A stretch of 35,590 nt of DNA from Rickettsia typhi (lineage in GTDB: Bacteria; Pseudomonadota; Alphaproteobacteria; Rickettsiales; UBA1997), in the NCBI GenBank assembly GCA_945862075.1, contig CAMAWV010000007.1:1-35590 (forward strand), in the 5' to 3' direction. A program made the position numbers and the translations under genes. Shown here piece by piece: positions 1 through 8,782 of this stretch; positions within the stretch are counted from its first letter, which is position 1; each line of letters opens with the position of its first letter. The notes below the pieces were generated by a model. The model made no database searches. It saw only the letters and a list, made by a program, of their open reading frames with translations, and was not told the DNA's origin.

Positions 1-332
1 GCAATTTGATATTTAATATTTTTGATAGTTTATCATAACCATCTGTAGCAAGAATTACAATTTTGTATTGTTACCCCTAATCTGTGAAAGCTAATTACAA
101 ATAAGCTTTCACAGATTAGTAGGGTAGTATTTTTTTAATTTTTTAGAGAGTGATGTAATTTAATTTGTAATCATTTCTTTGATCTCTGCTAGTTTTACTG
201 TTTTTGTAGTTTTTTATAAGTTAAAGTTAAAAAATCTTAATTTATAGAGGTTAAATCTACAATACTGTATTCATCTAGCAATACCTTATATTTTAAAGAA
301 ATGTGCTAACAAATTCAAATATAATGGTTTTT
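1..332. other. Non-coding stretch downstream of rsmA
   Basis: I find no credible gene in these 332 bases. The stretch is AT-rich and contains one strong palindromic hairpin (listed separately) followed by T-tracts, so it most likely holds the end of a transcript entering from the left and the 3' untranslated tail of the leftward rsmA operon. A short open frame on the minus strand at 1-66 has no usable start codon. Confidence 0.6.
73..136 (+). terminator. Long hairpin with T-tract, probable rho-independent terminator
   Basis: Bases 77-92 (CTAATCTGTGAAAGCT) pair perfectly with 104-119, a 16-bp stem with an 11-base loop. Four more pairs (73-76 with 122-125) extend it across a 2-base bulge. On the plus strand a T-run follows at about 130-136, fitting a terminator for a rightward gene outside the window. 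The stem is longer and more GC-rich than needed in this genome, so a mobile palindromic repeat is an alternative. Confidence 0.6.
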
Positions 333-1199
333 TTAAATTCCTAAACTAATCTTGCAAAAATCGGCGATAGATAGGTTTTCTGCCCTTAAACAAGGATTAA
401 TATTGAGTTTTTCGAGGGTTGTTTTGGCTATATTTGGCAAAAAAATGCTTTTTAATGATTGTCGTAGCATTTTTCTAGGTTGATTAAAAGCGGTATTGAC
501 TACTAATTGATATTTTTTTAGTGAAAAACTTTTATCAAAATAATGGTAATTGCTAATGATATTTAATTGCTCTATGTTTCTGGGGATAATTTCAATAATT
601 GCCGAGGTTACTTTAGGTGGTGGGGTGAAGATGTTTTTATTTACTAAAAATAATATTTTGGTTTGACAAAGTAAATTTATGTTAGCAGAGAGTCGGCAAT
701 AGTTTTTAGTGTTGGCTTGAGCGGTAATTCTTTCAGCAACTTCTTTTTGCAACATTAAGTGCATTGATTTAATATTATGTAAATTATTTAGCCATTTAAA
801 AATTAAAGTAGTGCCTATGTTATATGGTAAGTTAGCAATAATTTTAAATTTACGGTTGTTAAAAATTTTATTTTCGTCAATTAATAAAGCATCATCGTTA
901 ATAACGGTAAGTTGTGAAAAATATTGTTTTATTTGATTTAGTATTGGTAGGCATCTAGAATCTTTTTCAATACAAATTAAACTTGCAATTGGTTGTTCTA
1001 AAATTGATCTAGTTAAACAACCAGGACCAGGACCTATTTCTAAAACTAGTTCTTGTTCTAAATTGCCAGTTGAAGCAACAATTTTTTTGGTAAAATTATG
1101 ATCAAAAATAAAATTTTGACCTAAATTTTTTTTAGTAATTAATTGATGTTGTTGTACTAATTGCGAGGTTGATGGTAGAGATGTTAGAATTTTATTCAT
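333..1199 (-). CDS. rsmA: 16S rRNA dimethyladenosine transferase RsmA (KsgA)
   Basis: This is the S-adenosylmethionine-dependent methyltransferase that dimethylates two adjacent adenines in the 3' terminal helix of 16S rRNA during late 30S assembly. The 288-residue product has the family N-terminus with GQNF at 27-30, the SAM-binding VLEIGPGPG at 52-60 and the catalytic NLPYN motif near 123, followed by an intact C-terminal domain. Its length is normal. The ATG overlaps the stop of coaE in an ATGA (1196-1199), so the two are translationally coupled, and it is the last gene of the leftward unit ccmG-like, coaE, rsmA. Confidence 0.95.
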   Translation of the reverse strand: MNKILTSLPSTSQLVQQHQLITKKNLGQNFIFDHNFTKKIVASTGNLEQELVLEIGPGPGCLTRSILEQPIASLICIEKDSRCLPILNQIKQYFSQLTVINDDALLIDENKIFNNRKFKIIANLPYNIGTTLIFKWLNNLHNIKSMHLMLQKEVAERITAQANTKNYCRLSANINLLCQTKILFLVNKNIFTPPPKVTSAIIEIIPRNIEQLNIISNYHYFDKSFSLKKYQLVVNTAFNQPRKMLRQSLKSIFLPNIAKTTLEKLNINPCLRAENLSIADFCKISLGI

Positions 1200-1807
1200 T
1201 TGATTTTTTTAATAATATTAAAGATTTTTTGCTTAGTAAGAAAAAACGAAAAATGATTAAATAAAATAAAATTTGCCTTTAAGCATCTCTGAAAGTCATT
1301 GTTCTGTTTGTTATTTATATTGTCAAATTGTTGTTGTAGAACAAAAATATTGTTGTTTTGATGGTTTCTTTGTAAAAAGCGAGTAAATCGAATTTTTTTG
1401 TTTGTAATAATGCTTAAAACAATATGGCAACGATAGTGTTTTGATTTTTCAAGTAGTAGGGGAACATTAAACAGTGCTATTTGTTGTTTTTTTTGTTTTG
1501 CTTGTTGTAGGAACTTTTGTTTTTCTTTTTGCACTAAAGGATGAAGTATTTTTTCTAATTGAGTTAAGTTGTGTTGATTGTTAAAAACTAGGTTACCTAA
1601 AATTTTTCTATCAATGTTCTTTGCTACAATGCAACTCGGAAAAATTTTAGCGATTTTTTGAATTATATTTGATTTTTTTAAAAGCTGATGCACTATTAAA
1701 TCGGCATCGAAAACTACAATATTAAGTTTGGGAAATTGAGTAAAAATTTTGGTAATAAAGTTTTTACCTGAGGCAATACCACCGCTTAAACCAATAATTT
1801 TTAGCAT
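1196..1807 (-). CDS. coaE: Dephospho-CoA kinase CoaE
   Basis: CoaE phosphorylates the 3'-hydroxyl of the ribose of dephospho-CoA, the last step of coenzyme A synthesis in the cytosol. The 203-residue product begins with the P-loop GLSGGIASGK (6-15) and has the DADLIVHQLL segment near 35 and the HPLV motif of the substrate-binding region, as in the family. The length is normal. The basic, Asn/Lys/Gln-rich C-terminus reflects AT bias. It starts 6 bases after the upstream ccmG-like gene and overlaps rsmA by 4 bases. Confidence 0.93.
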   Translation of the reverse strand: MLKIIGLSGGIASGKNFITKIFTQFPKLNIVVFDADLIVHQLLKKSNIIQKIAKIFPSCIVAKNIDRKILGNLVFNNQHNLTQLEKILHPLVQKEKQKFLQQAKQKKQQIALFNVPLLLEKSKHYRCHIVLSIITNKKIRFTRFLQRNHQNNNIFVLQQQFDNINNKQNNDFQRCLKANFILFNHFSFFLTKQKIFNIIKKIK

Positions 1808-1813
1808 AACTAT

Positions 1814-2473
1814 TTAATGCACCCGAATGTATTTTTCTAGTTCTTCAATGGCAAAATCTTGTAAGTTTCCTTGCCATCTTAAAACCACTACTCCTTTAGG
1901 ATTAACTAACCAAGTTTCTGGCACAGCCTGTAAATTCGTGGTTTTAGAAAATTGGCCAGAACCATCGGTAATAACTTTTAGATAAGGATTGCCTTTTTCT
2001 TTTAAAAATTTTAGAGTATTTTTGTTTAAATCTTGCCAAGCCACGCCATATAAATCAACAAAACCTTGTTGTTGTAAGGTAAATAAAATATCATGTTCTG
2101 CTACACAAGTAGAGCACCAAGAGGCAAAAAAGTTTAGTACTACATATTTACCAAGTAAATCTTTTTTAGTAATGAAAAAGCCTTCTTCATAGAGGTTTGG
2201 TAACGAAAAATCAGGTAAGGAAAAATGAGTTTTATCAAAACTTAATTGATTTGATGAAGATTCCATGAGTTGTGTTTGAGGCTCTGATTCTTCTTTTATT
2301 TGAATTGGTTTTAATTTTTTGCCTAAAATTTTTTCATCGTTAGCATTAATAATTGTTTCGGCCTCTATTAATTGAGGGTTGACAGTAGTTTTTTTGTTTG
2401 GTAGATTGTAAATAGCAAAACCAATAATACTAACTAAAAACACCAAAACAATAAGTGGTATAAATTTATACAT
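1814..2473 (-). CDS. Membrane-anchored thioredoxin-fold protein, CcmG/DsbE-like
   Basis: The 219-residue product has an N-terminal membrane anchor (about 4-23), a polar linker rich in Glu, Lys and Gln to about residue 80, and a thioredoxin fold with active-site WCSTC (C120, C123) and the cis-proline segment AVPETW. That arrangement is typical of CcmG/DsbE/TlpA proteins, which keep apocytochrome c or other envelope cysteines reduced on the outer face of the inner membrane. AVPETWLV resembles CcmG more than TlpA, but the linker is longer than in classical CcmG and no other ccm gene is in the window. It is the first gene of the unit with coaE and rsmA and diverges from tgt with only 20 bases between start codons. 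Confidence 0.8.
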   Translation of the reverse strand: MYKFIPLIVLVFLVSIIGFAIYNLPNKKTTVNPQLIEAETIINANDEKILGKKLKPIQIKEESEPQTQLMESSSNQLSFDKTHFSLPDFSLPNLYEEGFFITKKDLLGKYVVLNFFASWCSTCVAEHDILFTLQQQGFVDLYGVAWQDLNKNTLKFLKEKGNPYLKVITDGSGQFSKTTNLQAVPETWLVNPKGVVVLRWQGNLQDFAIEELEKYIRVH

Positions 2474-2493
2474 AAAATAACAAATAATTTTCT

Positions 2494-3606
2494 ATGAAGT
2501 TTTCTTTTAGTTTAAAACAAAAAAATAATAAAGCAAGAAGAGGTGAATTAAAAACTGCACATGGCATAATTCAAACTCCTGCTTTTATGCCAGTTGGTAC
2601 CGCAGGCACAGTAAAAGCTTTAAAAAATCAAGATATTTTAGCAAGTGGTGCAGAAATTATTTTGGGAAATGTTTATCATTTAATGCTACGCCCTGGAGCT
2701 AATTTAATTGCTGAAATGGGTGGTTTGCATGGTTTTATGGGCTATAATGGTCCAATTCTGACCGATTCTGGAGGGTTTCAAGTGATGTCTTTAGCAAAAA
2801 TTAGCAAAATTTCTGATCTTGGAGTAGAGTTTTCTTCACATATTGATGGTTCAAAACATTTTCTTACTCCGCAAAAATCTATTGCTATACAACACCAATT
2901 AAATAGCGACATTACAATGATTTTTGATGAATGTGTGGCGCATCCTGCTACTTATGAGCAAGCTAAAACAGCAATGCTTAGATCAAACAATTGGGCTTGG
3001 CAATGTAAAGAAACTTTTATTGATAGACCTGGATTCGGTTTATTTGGTATTATGCAAGGCTCAACTTTTAGTGATTTACGAGAACAGTCAGCAAAAAATT
3101 TACTTAATATCGGTTTTGATGGTTATGCTTTGGGCGGTTTGGCGGTAGGTGAGGGGCAAGAGGAAATGTTAAAAGTTCTTGATTATGCAGTTGATTTTTT
3201 ACCAGAAAATAAGCCACGATATCTTATGGGAGTGGGTAAACCTGTCGATATTATTTTGGCAGTGGCAAGAGGAATTGATATGTTTGATTGTGTAATTCCT
3301 ACTCGTTCTGGCAGAACTGGGCAGGCTTTTACAAGTAGGGGAGTGGTTAATATTCGCAATAGTAAATATAAAGGAAGTAAAGAAAAACTCGATGAACAAT
3401 GTTCTTGCGATGCCTGTTTGTATCATAGTGTTGGTTATTTACAACATTTGGTTAAGTCAAACGAAATTTTGGGGGCAATGTTACTTTCACAACATAATAT
3501 TTTTTATTATCAAAAACTGATGAAAGATATCAGATTATCTATAGAAAATGATAATTTTGAATTTTTGTTACAAAAAATATTGTATCAATTTAATACAATT
3601 AAATAA
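2494..3606 (+). CDS. tgt: tRNA-guanine transglycosylase Tgt
   Basis: Tgt exchanges the wobble guanine of tRNAs with GUN anticodons for preQ1, the first tRNA-bound step of queuosine synthesis. The 370-residue product has the family length, the substrate-pocket motif DSGGFQ (91-96), the nucleophile segment FDCVIPTR near 265 and the C-terminal zinc site beginning CSCDAC with a following His. Family members usually read PTRNARNG, whereas this one reads PTRSGRTG, a mild variation. The start is 20 bases from the divergent ccmG-like start, so each promoter would have to lie partly inside the other gene. Confidence 0.95.
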   Translation: MKFSFSLKQKNNKARRGELKTAHGIIQTPAFMPVGTAGTVKALKNQDILASGAEIILGNVYHLMLRPGANLIAEMGGLHGFMGYNGPILTDSGGFQVMSLAKISKISDLGVEFSSHIDGSKHFLTPQKSIAIQHQLNSDITMIFDECVAHPATYEQAKTAMLRSNNWAWQCKETFIDRPGFGLFGIMQGSTFSDLREQSAKNLLNIGFDGYALGGLAVGEGQEEMLKVLDYAVDFLPENKPRYLMGVGKPVDIILAVARGIDMFDCVIPTRSGRTGQAFTSRGVVNIRNSKYKGSKEKLDEQCSCDACLYHSVGYLQHLVKSNEILGAMLLSQHNIFYYQKLMKDIRLSIENDNFEFLLQKILYQFNTIK

Positions 3607-3703
3607 AGTTTTTGGCTACATTCATAATTAACGCTCATGATATTTTATTTTGCTTAAAATATTATTTAGTTGGTGTTATATTTTAACTTATAGTTCTTTT
3701 TCT

Positions 3704-4012
3704 ATGAAAAAATCTTTATTATTTTTTGGTTTATTGTGTTTTTTGAGTGTTCCCGCCTATACTCAAAAAATTCCTGATGATCATCCTCAAAATCATCAAC
3801 AAGATTCTCGTCATCTTTCACCAAAAGAAAAAGAGCAAAAATGGCAAGAAAAATATAATTCTGCAAGCCCAGAAAAACAACAAAAAATGCAACAAAAAAA
3901 AGCGATGTTACAAAATCTCTCTCCTCAACAAAAAAAAGATCTAAAACAAGAAATGCACAGACATAAAGCTAAAATAAAAGAAATAACAGGAACTCAATTA
4001 AATATTCAATAA
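3704..4012 (+). CDS. Small secreted Lys/Gln-rich protein (Spy/DUF3106-like character)
   Basis: I prefer the ATG at 3704 over an upstream TTG because it begins a clean Sec signal peptide (MKKSLLFFGLLCFLSVPAYT, cut before QKIP). The mature part is about 80 residues, almost wholly helical and charged, with SPEKQQKMQQKK and LSPQQKKDLKQEM repeats. The LSPQQ heptads and composition recall periplasmic Spy/CpxP or DUF3106 proteins, which bind unfolded envelope proteins or sense envelope stress, but I have no defining motif. It ends 4 bases before the antiporter gene, so the two are probably co-transcribed. Confidence 0.7.
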   Translation: MKKSLLFFGLLCFLSVPAYTQKIPDDHPQNHQQDSRHLSPKEKEQKWQEKYNSASPEKQQKMQQKKAMLQNLSPQQKKDLKQEMHRHKAKIKEITGTQLNIQ

Positions 4013-4016
4013 CCAA

Positions 4017-5180
4017 ATGGCTGGCGAATCTTATTCTCTTATTGTTACTGTGGTTTCAAGTGTTGTTTATGCTTTTGTTTTAGGTTTTTGTTTTTATCGG
4101 TTAAAATTACCAATAATTTTAGGTTATCTGTTAGCTGGGGTTTTGGTTGGTCCGTATACTCCTGGTTTTGTTGGTGATATTTCTATAGCTAGGCAATTAG
4201 CCGAAATAGGAGTAATTTTACTTATGTTTGATGTTGGTATGCACTTTTCTTTGCAAGATTTAATAAAAGCAAAAAGTGTAGCTTTTTTTGGAGCTATTGT
4301 GCAAATCATTCTTACTTCTCTAATTGGTTTTGCGATTTTTTTCTATTTTTCTTTTGGTAAAATAGAAAGTTTCATTATGTCAATATCGCTTTCTATTGCT
4401 AGCACAGTAGTATTAATCAGAAATTTTCAGCAACAAAACTTAATAACTACAAATGTTGGTAAAACCGCTGTTGGTTGGTTAGTGGTAGAAGATGTTTTAA
4501 TGGTGCTAATTTTGGTTTTATTACCTGTTTTGTTAAGCAATTTAAATAATAATTTTAATTGGCACTCTTTTTCTTTAATCGCCATAAAAACCATAATCAA
4601 AATTTTTATTTTTATTGCTTTTATGGTGTTTGTTGGTAAATATTTACCTAATTTATTAAAAATAATCGATAAAACTAATATTTCCGAACTAAATACTTTA
4701 GGTATTTTAGCTATTGCTTGCGGTTTTGCTTTTGTTGCTTATAATTTTTTCGATACCTCTTTTGCTTTAGGAGCTTTTATGGCTGGCTTTGTTTTAAACG
4801 AAAGCGATGTTGGTAAAAAAATGTCAAATTTAATTATACCTCTTCGTGATTTGTTTGCAGTGTTGTTTTTTATTGCCACAGGTATGGTTTTTAACCCATT
4901 AATTTTATTCACTGAAACTAAATTAGTTTTAATAACTTTTTTATTGATCGTTTTAGTGCGTCCAATGATTATTTTTGTTTTAATGAAAATCTTAAAACAA
5001 GAGCGAGATGATTGTTTAAATATGTCTTTTGGTTTGGCTCAAATTGGTGAATTTTCTTTTATTTTAGGTGCCTTAGCTTTAAAAATGGGTAATTTTTCTG
5101 TTGTATTATACGATCTAATTATTGCTGGAGCGATTCTCTCTATTGCGGTAAACTTTTTACTTTTTAAAATTAAAATTTAA
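4017..5180 (+). CDS. Monovalent cation:proton antiporter, CPA2 family (KefB/YbaL-like)
   Basis: The 387-residue integral membrane protein has about 11-12 hydrophobic segments and the CPA2 signatures RLKLPIILGYLLAGVLVGP near residue 30, EIGVILLMFDVGMHFS near 65 and VVEDVLMVLILVLLP near 160, so it should exchange K+ or Na+ for H+ across the inner membrane. It consists only of the transmembrane Na_H_Exchanger domain and lacks the cytosolic RCK/TrkA-N domain of KefB, KefC and YbaL. Transport-only members such as NapA have this length, so truncation need not be assumed. It follows the small secreted protein by 4 bases. Confidence 0.85.
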   Translation: MAGESYSLIVTVVSSVVYAFVLGFCFYRLKLPIILGYLLAGVLVGPYTPGFVGDISIARQLAEIGVILLMFDVGMHFSLQDLIKAKSVAFFGAIVQIILTSLIGFAIFFYFSFGKIESFIMSISLSIASTVVLIRNFQQQNLITTNVGKTAVGWLVVEDVLMVLILVLLPVLLSNLNNNFNWHSFSLIAIKTIIKIFIFIAFMVFVGKYLPNLLKIIDKTNISELNTLGILAIACGFAFVAYNFFDTSFALGAFMAGFVLNESDVGKKMSNLIIPLRDLFAVLFFIATGMVFNPLILFTETKLVLITFLLIVLVRPMIIFVLMKILKQERDDCLNMSFGLAQIGEFSFILGALALKMGNFSVVLYDLIIAGAILSIAVNFLLFKIKI

Positions 5181-5368
5181 TTTTTCTTATCAAGTGTGTT
5201 TCATAAGATAAAAAATATCTTGTATTTTACATTTATATTTTTAATATTAACCTCAATTTAACAACTTTATATTATATCAATTCCTATCTTTAAACTTTAT
5301 CTTTATGTATTTAAAAATTGGAAATTTATATTAGTTTATTTTATTTTACTTGTTTTTTTGCTATTTTT

Positions 5369-5827
5369 ATGTCGGTTTTTAGTGTTGAAAAAATAATGCA
5401 TTATACTGCTTATCAAATTTTTGCCATAATTGCCGATGTAGCAAGTTATCCTCAATTTTTACCATGGTGCAAACAAGCAAATATTATACAAAAGTTTTCG
5501 CCACAACATTTTCATGCTGAATTATCTATTGCTTTTCATCATATTTTACAAAAATACACATCCAATGTTGTTCTTACGCAGTTAAATACTCATAGTTTTG
5601 TTATTGAAACAAATGCAATAAAAGGTCCTTTTCAAAAATTACATAGTAAATGGCAAATAACTGGTCTAGATAACAATTATTGTAAAGTGAGCTTTTTTTT
5701 AGATTTCGCTTTTAATTCTTTTTTGCTAAATAAAACTATTGGTTTAGTTTTTTCTTCGGCTAGCCAAAAAATGATCGTTGCTTTCGAAAAAAGAGCCACT
5801 CAACTTTATTCTAACAAACTTTCATAA
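5369..5827 (+). CDS. ratA: RatA/Coq10-family START-like protein
   Basis: A 152-residue START/polyketide-cyclase fold protein. The segment YQIFAIIADVASYPQFLPWCKQ near the N-terminus is the signature of the RatA/Coq10 family. Coq10 members bind ubiquinone and support respiration; E. coli RatA is reported to block 70S assembly. The ATG at 5369 gives the family length, whereas an upstream ATG would add 17 hydrophobic residues not seen in the family. The stop codon abuts the dnaE ATG without a spacer, so the two are coupled. Confidence 0.85.
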   Translation: MSVFSVEKIMHYTAYQIFAIIADVASYPQFLPWCKQANIIQKFSPQHFHAELSIAFHHILQKYTSNVVLTQLNTHSFVIETNAIKGPFQKLHSKWQITGLDNNYCKVSFFLDFAFNSFLLNKTIGLVFSSASQKMIVAFEKRATQLYSNKLS

Positions 5828-8320
5828 ATGTATATACCGCTACGAAACCATACTTCTTATAGTTTATGTTTAGGGGCAATTAAAATTGATACCTTGGTTG
5901 ATTTTGCCAAAACTCAACAATTACCAGCGATTGGCATTTGTGATAGTCAAAATTTATTTGGTGCTTTAGAGTTTTCGCTTGCTTGCAAGAAAGCTGGTAT
6001 TCAACCGATTATAGGATCTGAACTACTTATTGATTTTCATTTACTTGAAGCAAAAAATAATAATCATCTCGATCTTGAAAAATCATTAGCCACTGTTCCT
6101 TTATTTGCTTTTAATCAACAAGGATATGAAAATCTAATGAGTTTGGTAAGTTATGGTTTTTTGCATAGAAAAATAAATTTAAAGCCATTTATTGAAATAG
6201 AATTGTTAAAAAAACACAGCGAAGGGCTTATTGCTTTATCAGGTGGTTTAGATGGAGTGATAACAAAATTATTACTAAACAATCAAAAACAAATAGCTTT
6301 AAAAATTATTCATGAATTACTATCAATGTTTCCAGATAATAATTTTTATCTTGAAATAACTAGATATAACCATAAAGATGAGCAAAAAATAGAGTCGCAA
6401 TTAATAGAGTTGGCAATTGCTTATAATATTCCGTTAGTTGCCACTAATAATGCTTTTTTCTCTAATCCAGATATGTACGAAGCTCAAGATATTTTATCTT
6501 GTATCGCTACTGGCTCTTCATTAGAAGAAGAGGGTAGGGCAAAAAATACTGCTTGGCAATATCTACGAGATGATAAAGAATTTTGCCAGCTTTTTTCTGA
6601 TTTACCAGAAGCTTTAGAAAATACCATAAACATTGCCAAGAAATGCCATATAATGCCAAGCGAACGATCTCCTGCTTTGCCAAGTTTTAGTTCTGAGCCT
6701 AGTTTTGATGAGTATCATGAAATTACAAAACAAGCCAACTTCGGATTATCCACAAGATTACAACAAAAATTTTTAGAAAGTCAATACACCACACAGCAAC
6801 AACAAGAAATAACCTTGCAATATCAACAAAGACTCCAATATGAGCTTGAAATTATCATAAAAATGAATTTTGCAGGCTATTTTTTAATTGTATCTGATTT
6901 TATCAAATGGGCAAAACAACAGCAAATTCCAGTAGGGCCAGGTAGAGGTTCTGGAGCTGGTTGTTTAGTAGCTTGGGCATTGCAAATTACCGATCCAGAT
7001 CCTATTCGTTTTGGTTTGCTTTTTGAACGATTTTTAAATCCAGAAAGAGTTTCAATGCCAGATTTTGATATTGATTTTTGCCAATCAAGAAGAGATGAGG
7101 TTATAAGTTATGTGCAACAAAAATATGGTTTTGAGTATGTTGCTCAAATTATTACTTTTGGTAAATTGCAAGCAAGAGCCGTTTTGAAAGATGTAGGACG
7201 TGTTTTACAAATGCCTTATAGTCAGGTAGATAGAATTTGCAAACTTATTCCTTTTAATGCTATTGAAGCTGTGACTTTGCAAAAAGCTATTGATATGGAT
7301 AAAGACTTGCAACAAGCAATTTTAGATGATTCTCAAATTACACGTCTTGTTGATATTAGTTTGAAATTAGAAGGTTTAAACCGCCATGCCTCAACTCATG
7401 CGGCAGGAATTGTTATTGGCGATAAGCCCTTGCAAAAAATTTGTGCCTTATATCAAGATTTCGATTCTACAATGCCTGCGGTTGGATATTCAATGAAATA
7501 TGCCGAATCTGCTGGTTTGGTAAAATTTGATTTTTTAGGGCTTAAAACTCTTACTGTGATTGCTGAAACTGTAAAATTAGTTACCAAAACTCGAAAAATA
7601 AATATTGATATTAATACTATTTCTCTTAACGATAAAAACACTTTCGATATGCTGGCAATTGGCGATTCTATTGGAGTTTTTCAAATAGAATCTTCTGGTA
7701 TGCGATCGGTTTTAAAGCAAATGAAAGCCGATAAACTCGAAGATATTGTAGCTCTTATTTCACTTTATCGCCCAGGGCCTATCGATAATATTCCAACTTA
7801 CATTAAAAGAAAACACAAAGAAGAGCAAATACAATATCCTCATCCACTTTTACAAGATGTTTTACAAGAAACTTATGGAGTGATAGTTTATCAAGAGCAA
7901 GTGATGGAAATTGCTAAAATTCTAGCAGGCTACAGTCTTGGTAGTGCCGATTTATTAAGAAGGGCAATGGGTAAAAAAATAAAAGAAGAAATGGATAAAC
8001 AACGTGAAATTTTTATAGCTGGAGCTAATAAAAATAACATTAACACACAACAAGCTTCTGAGATTTTTGATTTAGTCGATAAATTTGCAGGTTACGGTTT
8101 TAATAAATCTCATGCAGTGGCCTATGCTTTAATTTCGTATCAAACTGCTTATTTAAAGGCAAATTTTTTACCAGAATTTTTAACTGCTTCAATTAATCTT
8201 GAGCTTGATAATACTGAGAAAATTAATGTTTATTTGCAAGTTGCCAAAACTCATAATATTCCAATTTTACCTCCCAGTATTAACCACTCACAATCTTGTT
8301 TTAGTATTGAATGTATTTGA
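5828..8320 (+). CDS. dnaE: DNA polymerase III alpha subunit DnaE, C-terminally truncated
   Basis: The replicative polymerase catalytic subunit. The N-terminus matches the PHP domain (HTSYSLCLGAI, then IGICDSQNLFGALEFS and IQPIIGSE). The palm has GPGRGSGAG and the catalytic aspartates in MPDFDIDF, and the fingers have YRPGPIDNIP, YQEQVM and GYGFNKSHAVAYA, all well conserved. The frame ends at 830 codons right after LPPSINHS and FSIE, where normal DnaE (about 1,150 residues) continues into the helix-hairpin-helix region, the clamp-binding motif, the OB fold and the tau-binding domain. Only 45 bases separate the stop from the convergent exbD end, so no downstream fragment exists here. The polymerase core itself looks under selection. 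Either the rest is encoded elsewhere, this is a second copy, or the domain loss is real. Confidence 0.9.
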   Translation: MYIPLRNHTSYSLCLGAIKIDTLVDFAKTQQLPAIGICDSQNLFGALEFSLACKKAGIQPIIGSELLIDFHLLEAKNNNHLDLEKSLATVPLFAFNQQGYENLMSLVSYGFLHRKINLKPFIEIELLKKHSEGLIALSGGLDGVITKLLLNNQKQIALKIIHELLSMFPDNNFYLEITRYNHKDEQKIESQLIELAIAYNIPLVATNNAFFSNPDMYEAQDILSCIATGSSLEEEGRAKNTAWQYLRDDKEFCQLFSDLPEALENTINIAKKCHIMPSERSPALPSFSSEPSFDEYHEITKQANFGLSTRLQQKFLESQYTTQQQQEITLQYQQRLQYELEIIIKMNFAGYFLIVSDFIKWAKQQQIPVGPGRGSGAGCLVAWALQITDPDPIRFGLLFERFLNPERVSMPDFDIDFCQSRRDEVISYVQQKYGFEYVAQIITFGKLQARAVLKDVGRVLQMPYSQVDRICKLIPFNAIEAVTLQKAIDMDKDLQQAILDDSQITRLVDISLKLEGLNRHASTHAAGIVIGDKPLQKICALYQDFDSTMPAVGYSMKYAESAGLVKFDFLGLKTLTVIAETVKLVTKTRKINIDINTISLNDKNTFDMLAIGDSIGVFQIESSGMRSVLKQMKADKLEDIVALISLYRPGPIDNIPTYIKRKHKEEQIQYPHPLLQDVLQETYGVIVYQEQVMEIAKILAGYSLGSADLLRRAMGKKIKEEMDKQREIFIAGANKNNINTQQASEIFDLVDKFAGYGFNKSHAVAYALISYQTAYLKANFLPEFLTASINLELDNTEKINVYLQVAKTHNIPILPPSINHSQSCFSIECI

Positions 8321-8365
8321 TGTTTTAAAAAATTTCTAATATTACAACAAACTTATAAGTTTTTT

Positions 8366-8782
8366 TTATAGATTATCAGGATTCGTAATAAAAGTGATGT
8401 TGGTAAGATTGTGTTTTTGTAAAATTGAAAGTAAAGCAGTGATATTACTGTAAACGGTATTTTTATCGGCTTTTAAATGTATTTCTTGCTTATTATTTTG
8501 TTTAGAAATTTCAGCTAGATGATTAGTTAGATCTTTTAAGTCGCTTAATTTTTCTTCTAAAAAATAATTACCATTTTGATTGATAGAAATTGTAATTGGC
8601 TCATTGTTATTATTAACTTCTTGAGCTCGATCTGTAGGTAGTTCTAGCGATATTGCTGAATGAATACTAGGAGCGCAAATCATGAGTACAATTAATAATA
8701 CCAAAAGCACATCAACTAAAGGAGTAATGTTTATTTCAGTAAGGGGAGCATGTAAATTATCGTTATCAAAAGAATTTAACAT
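8366..8782 (-). CDS. exbD: ExbD/TolR-family energy-transducing membrane protein
   Basis: A 138-residue single-pass protein with a short cytosolic N-terminus, the membrane helix with the proton-carrying Asp (INITPLVDVLLVLLIVLMI, about 18-36) and a periplasmic domain, as in ExbD/TolR. With ExbB it forms the proton-driven motor that powers TonB. It overlaps exbB by 7 bases and is the last gene of tonB-exbB-exbD. Its association with tonB rather than tolA/tolB/pal favours ExbD over TolR. Confidence 0.9.
   Translation of the reverse strand: MLNSFDNDNLHAPLTEINITPLVDVLLVLLIVLMICAPSIHSAISLELPTDRAQEVNNNNEPITISINQNGNYFLEEKLSDLKDLTNHLAEISKQNNKQEIHLKADKNTVYSNITALLSILQKHNLTNITFITNPDNL

Noticed and set aside
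1..66. Minus-strand frame reading KIVILATDGYDKLSKILN, reminiscent of a protein N-terminus
   Set aside because: It has no ATG, GTG or TTG start after the upstream stop, and only about 20 codons are inside the window; this cannot be told from chance.
4017..5180. Treating the CPA2 antiporter as a truncated KefB/KefC
   Set aside because: Transport-domain-only members of this length exist, and no RCK remnant follows.
5318..5368. Longer start of ratA with hydrophobic residues
   Set aside because: The family begins at the later Met; the extra residues only mimic a signal sequence because the DNA is T-rich.
8260..8365. Split-intein explanation for the short DnaE
   Set aside because: The end CFSIECI aligns with normal DnaE sequence (F-x-V-E) and has no intein N-terminal motif; the break is also not at the known cyanobacterial split site.
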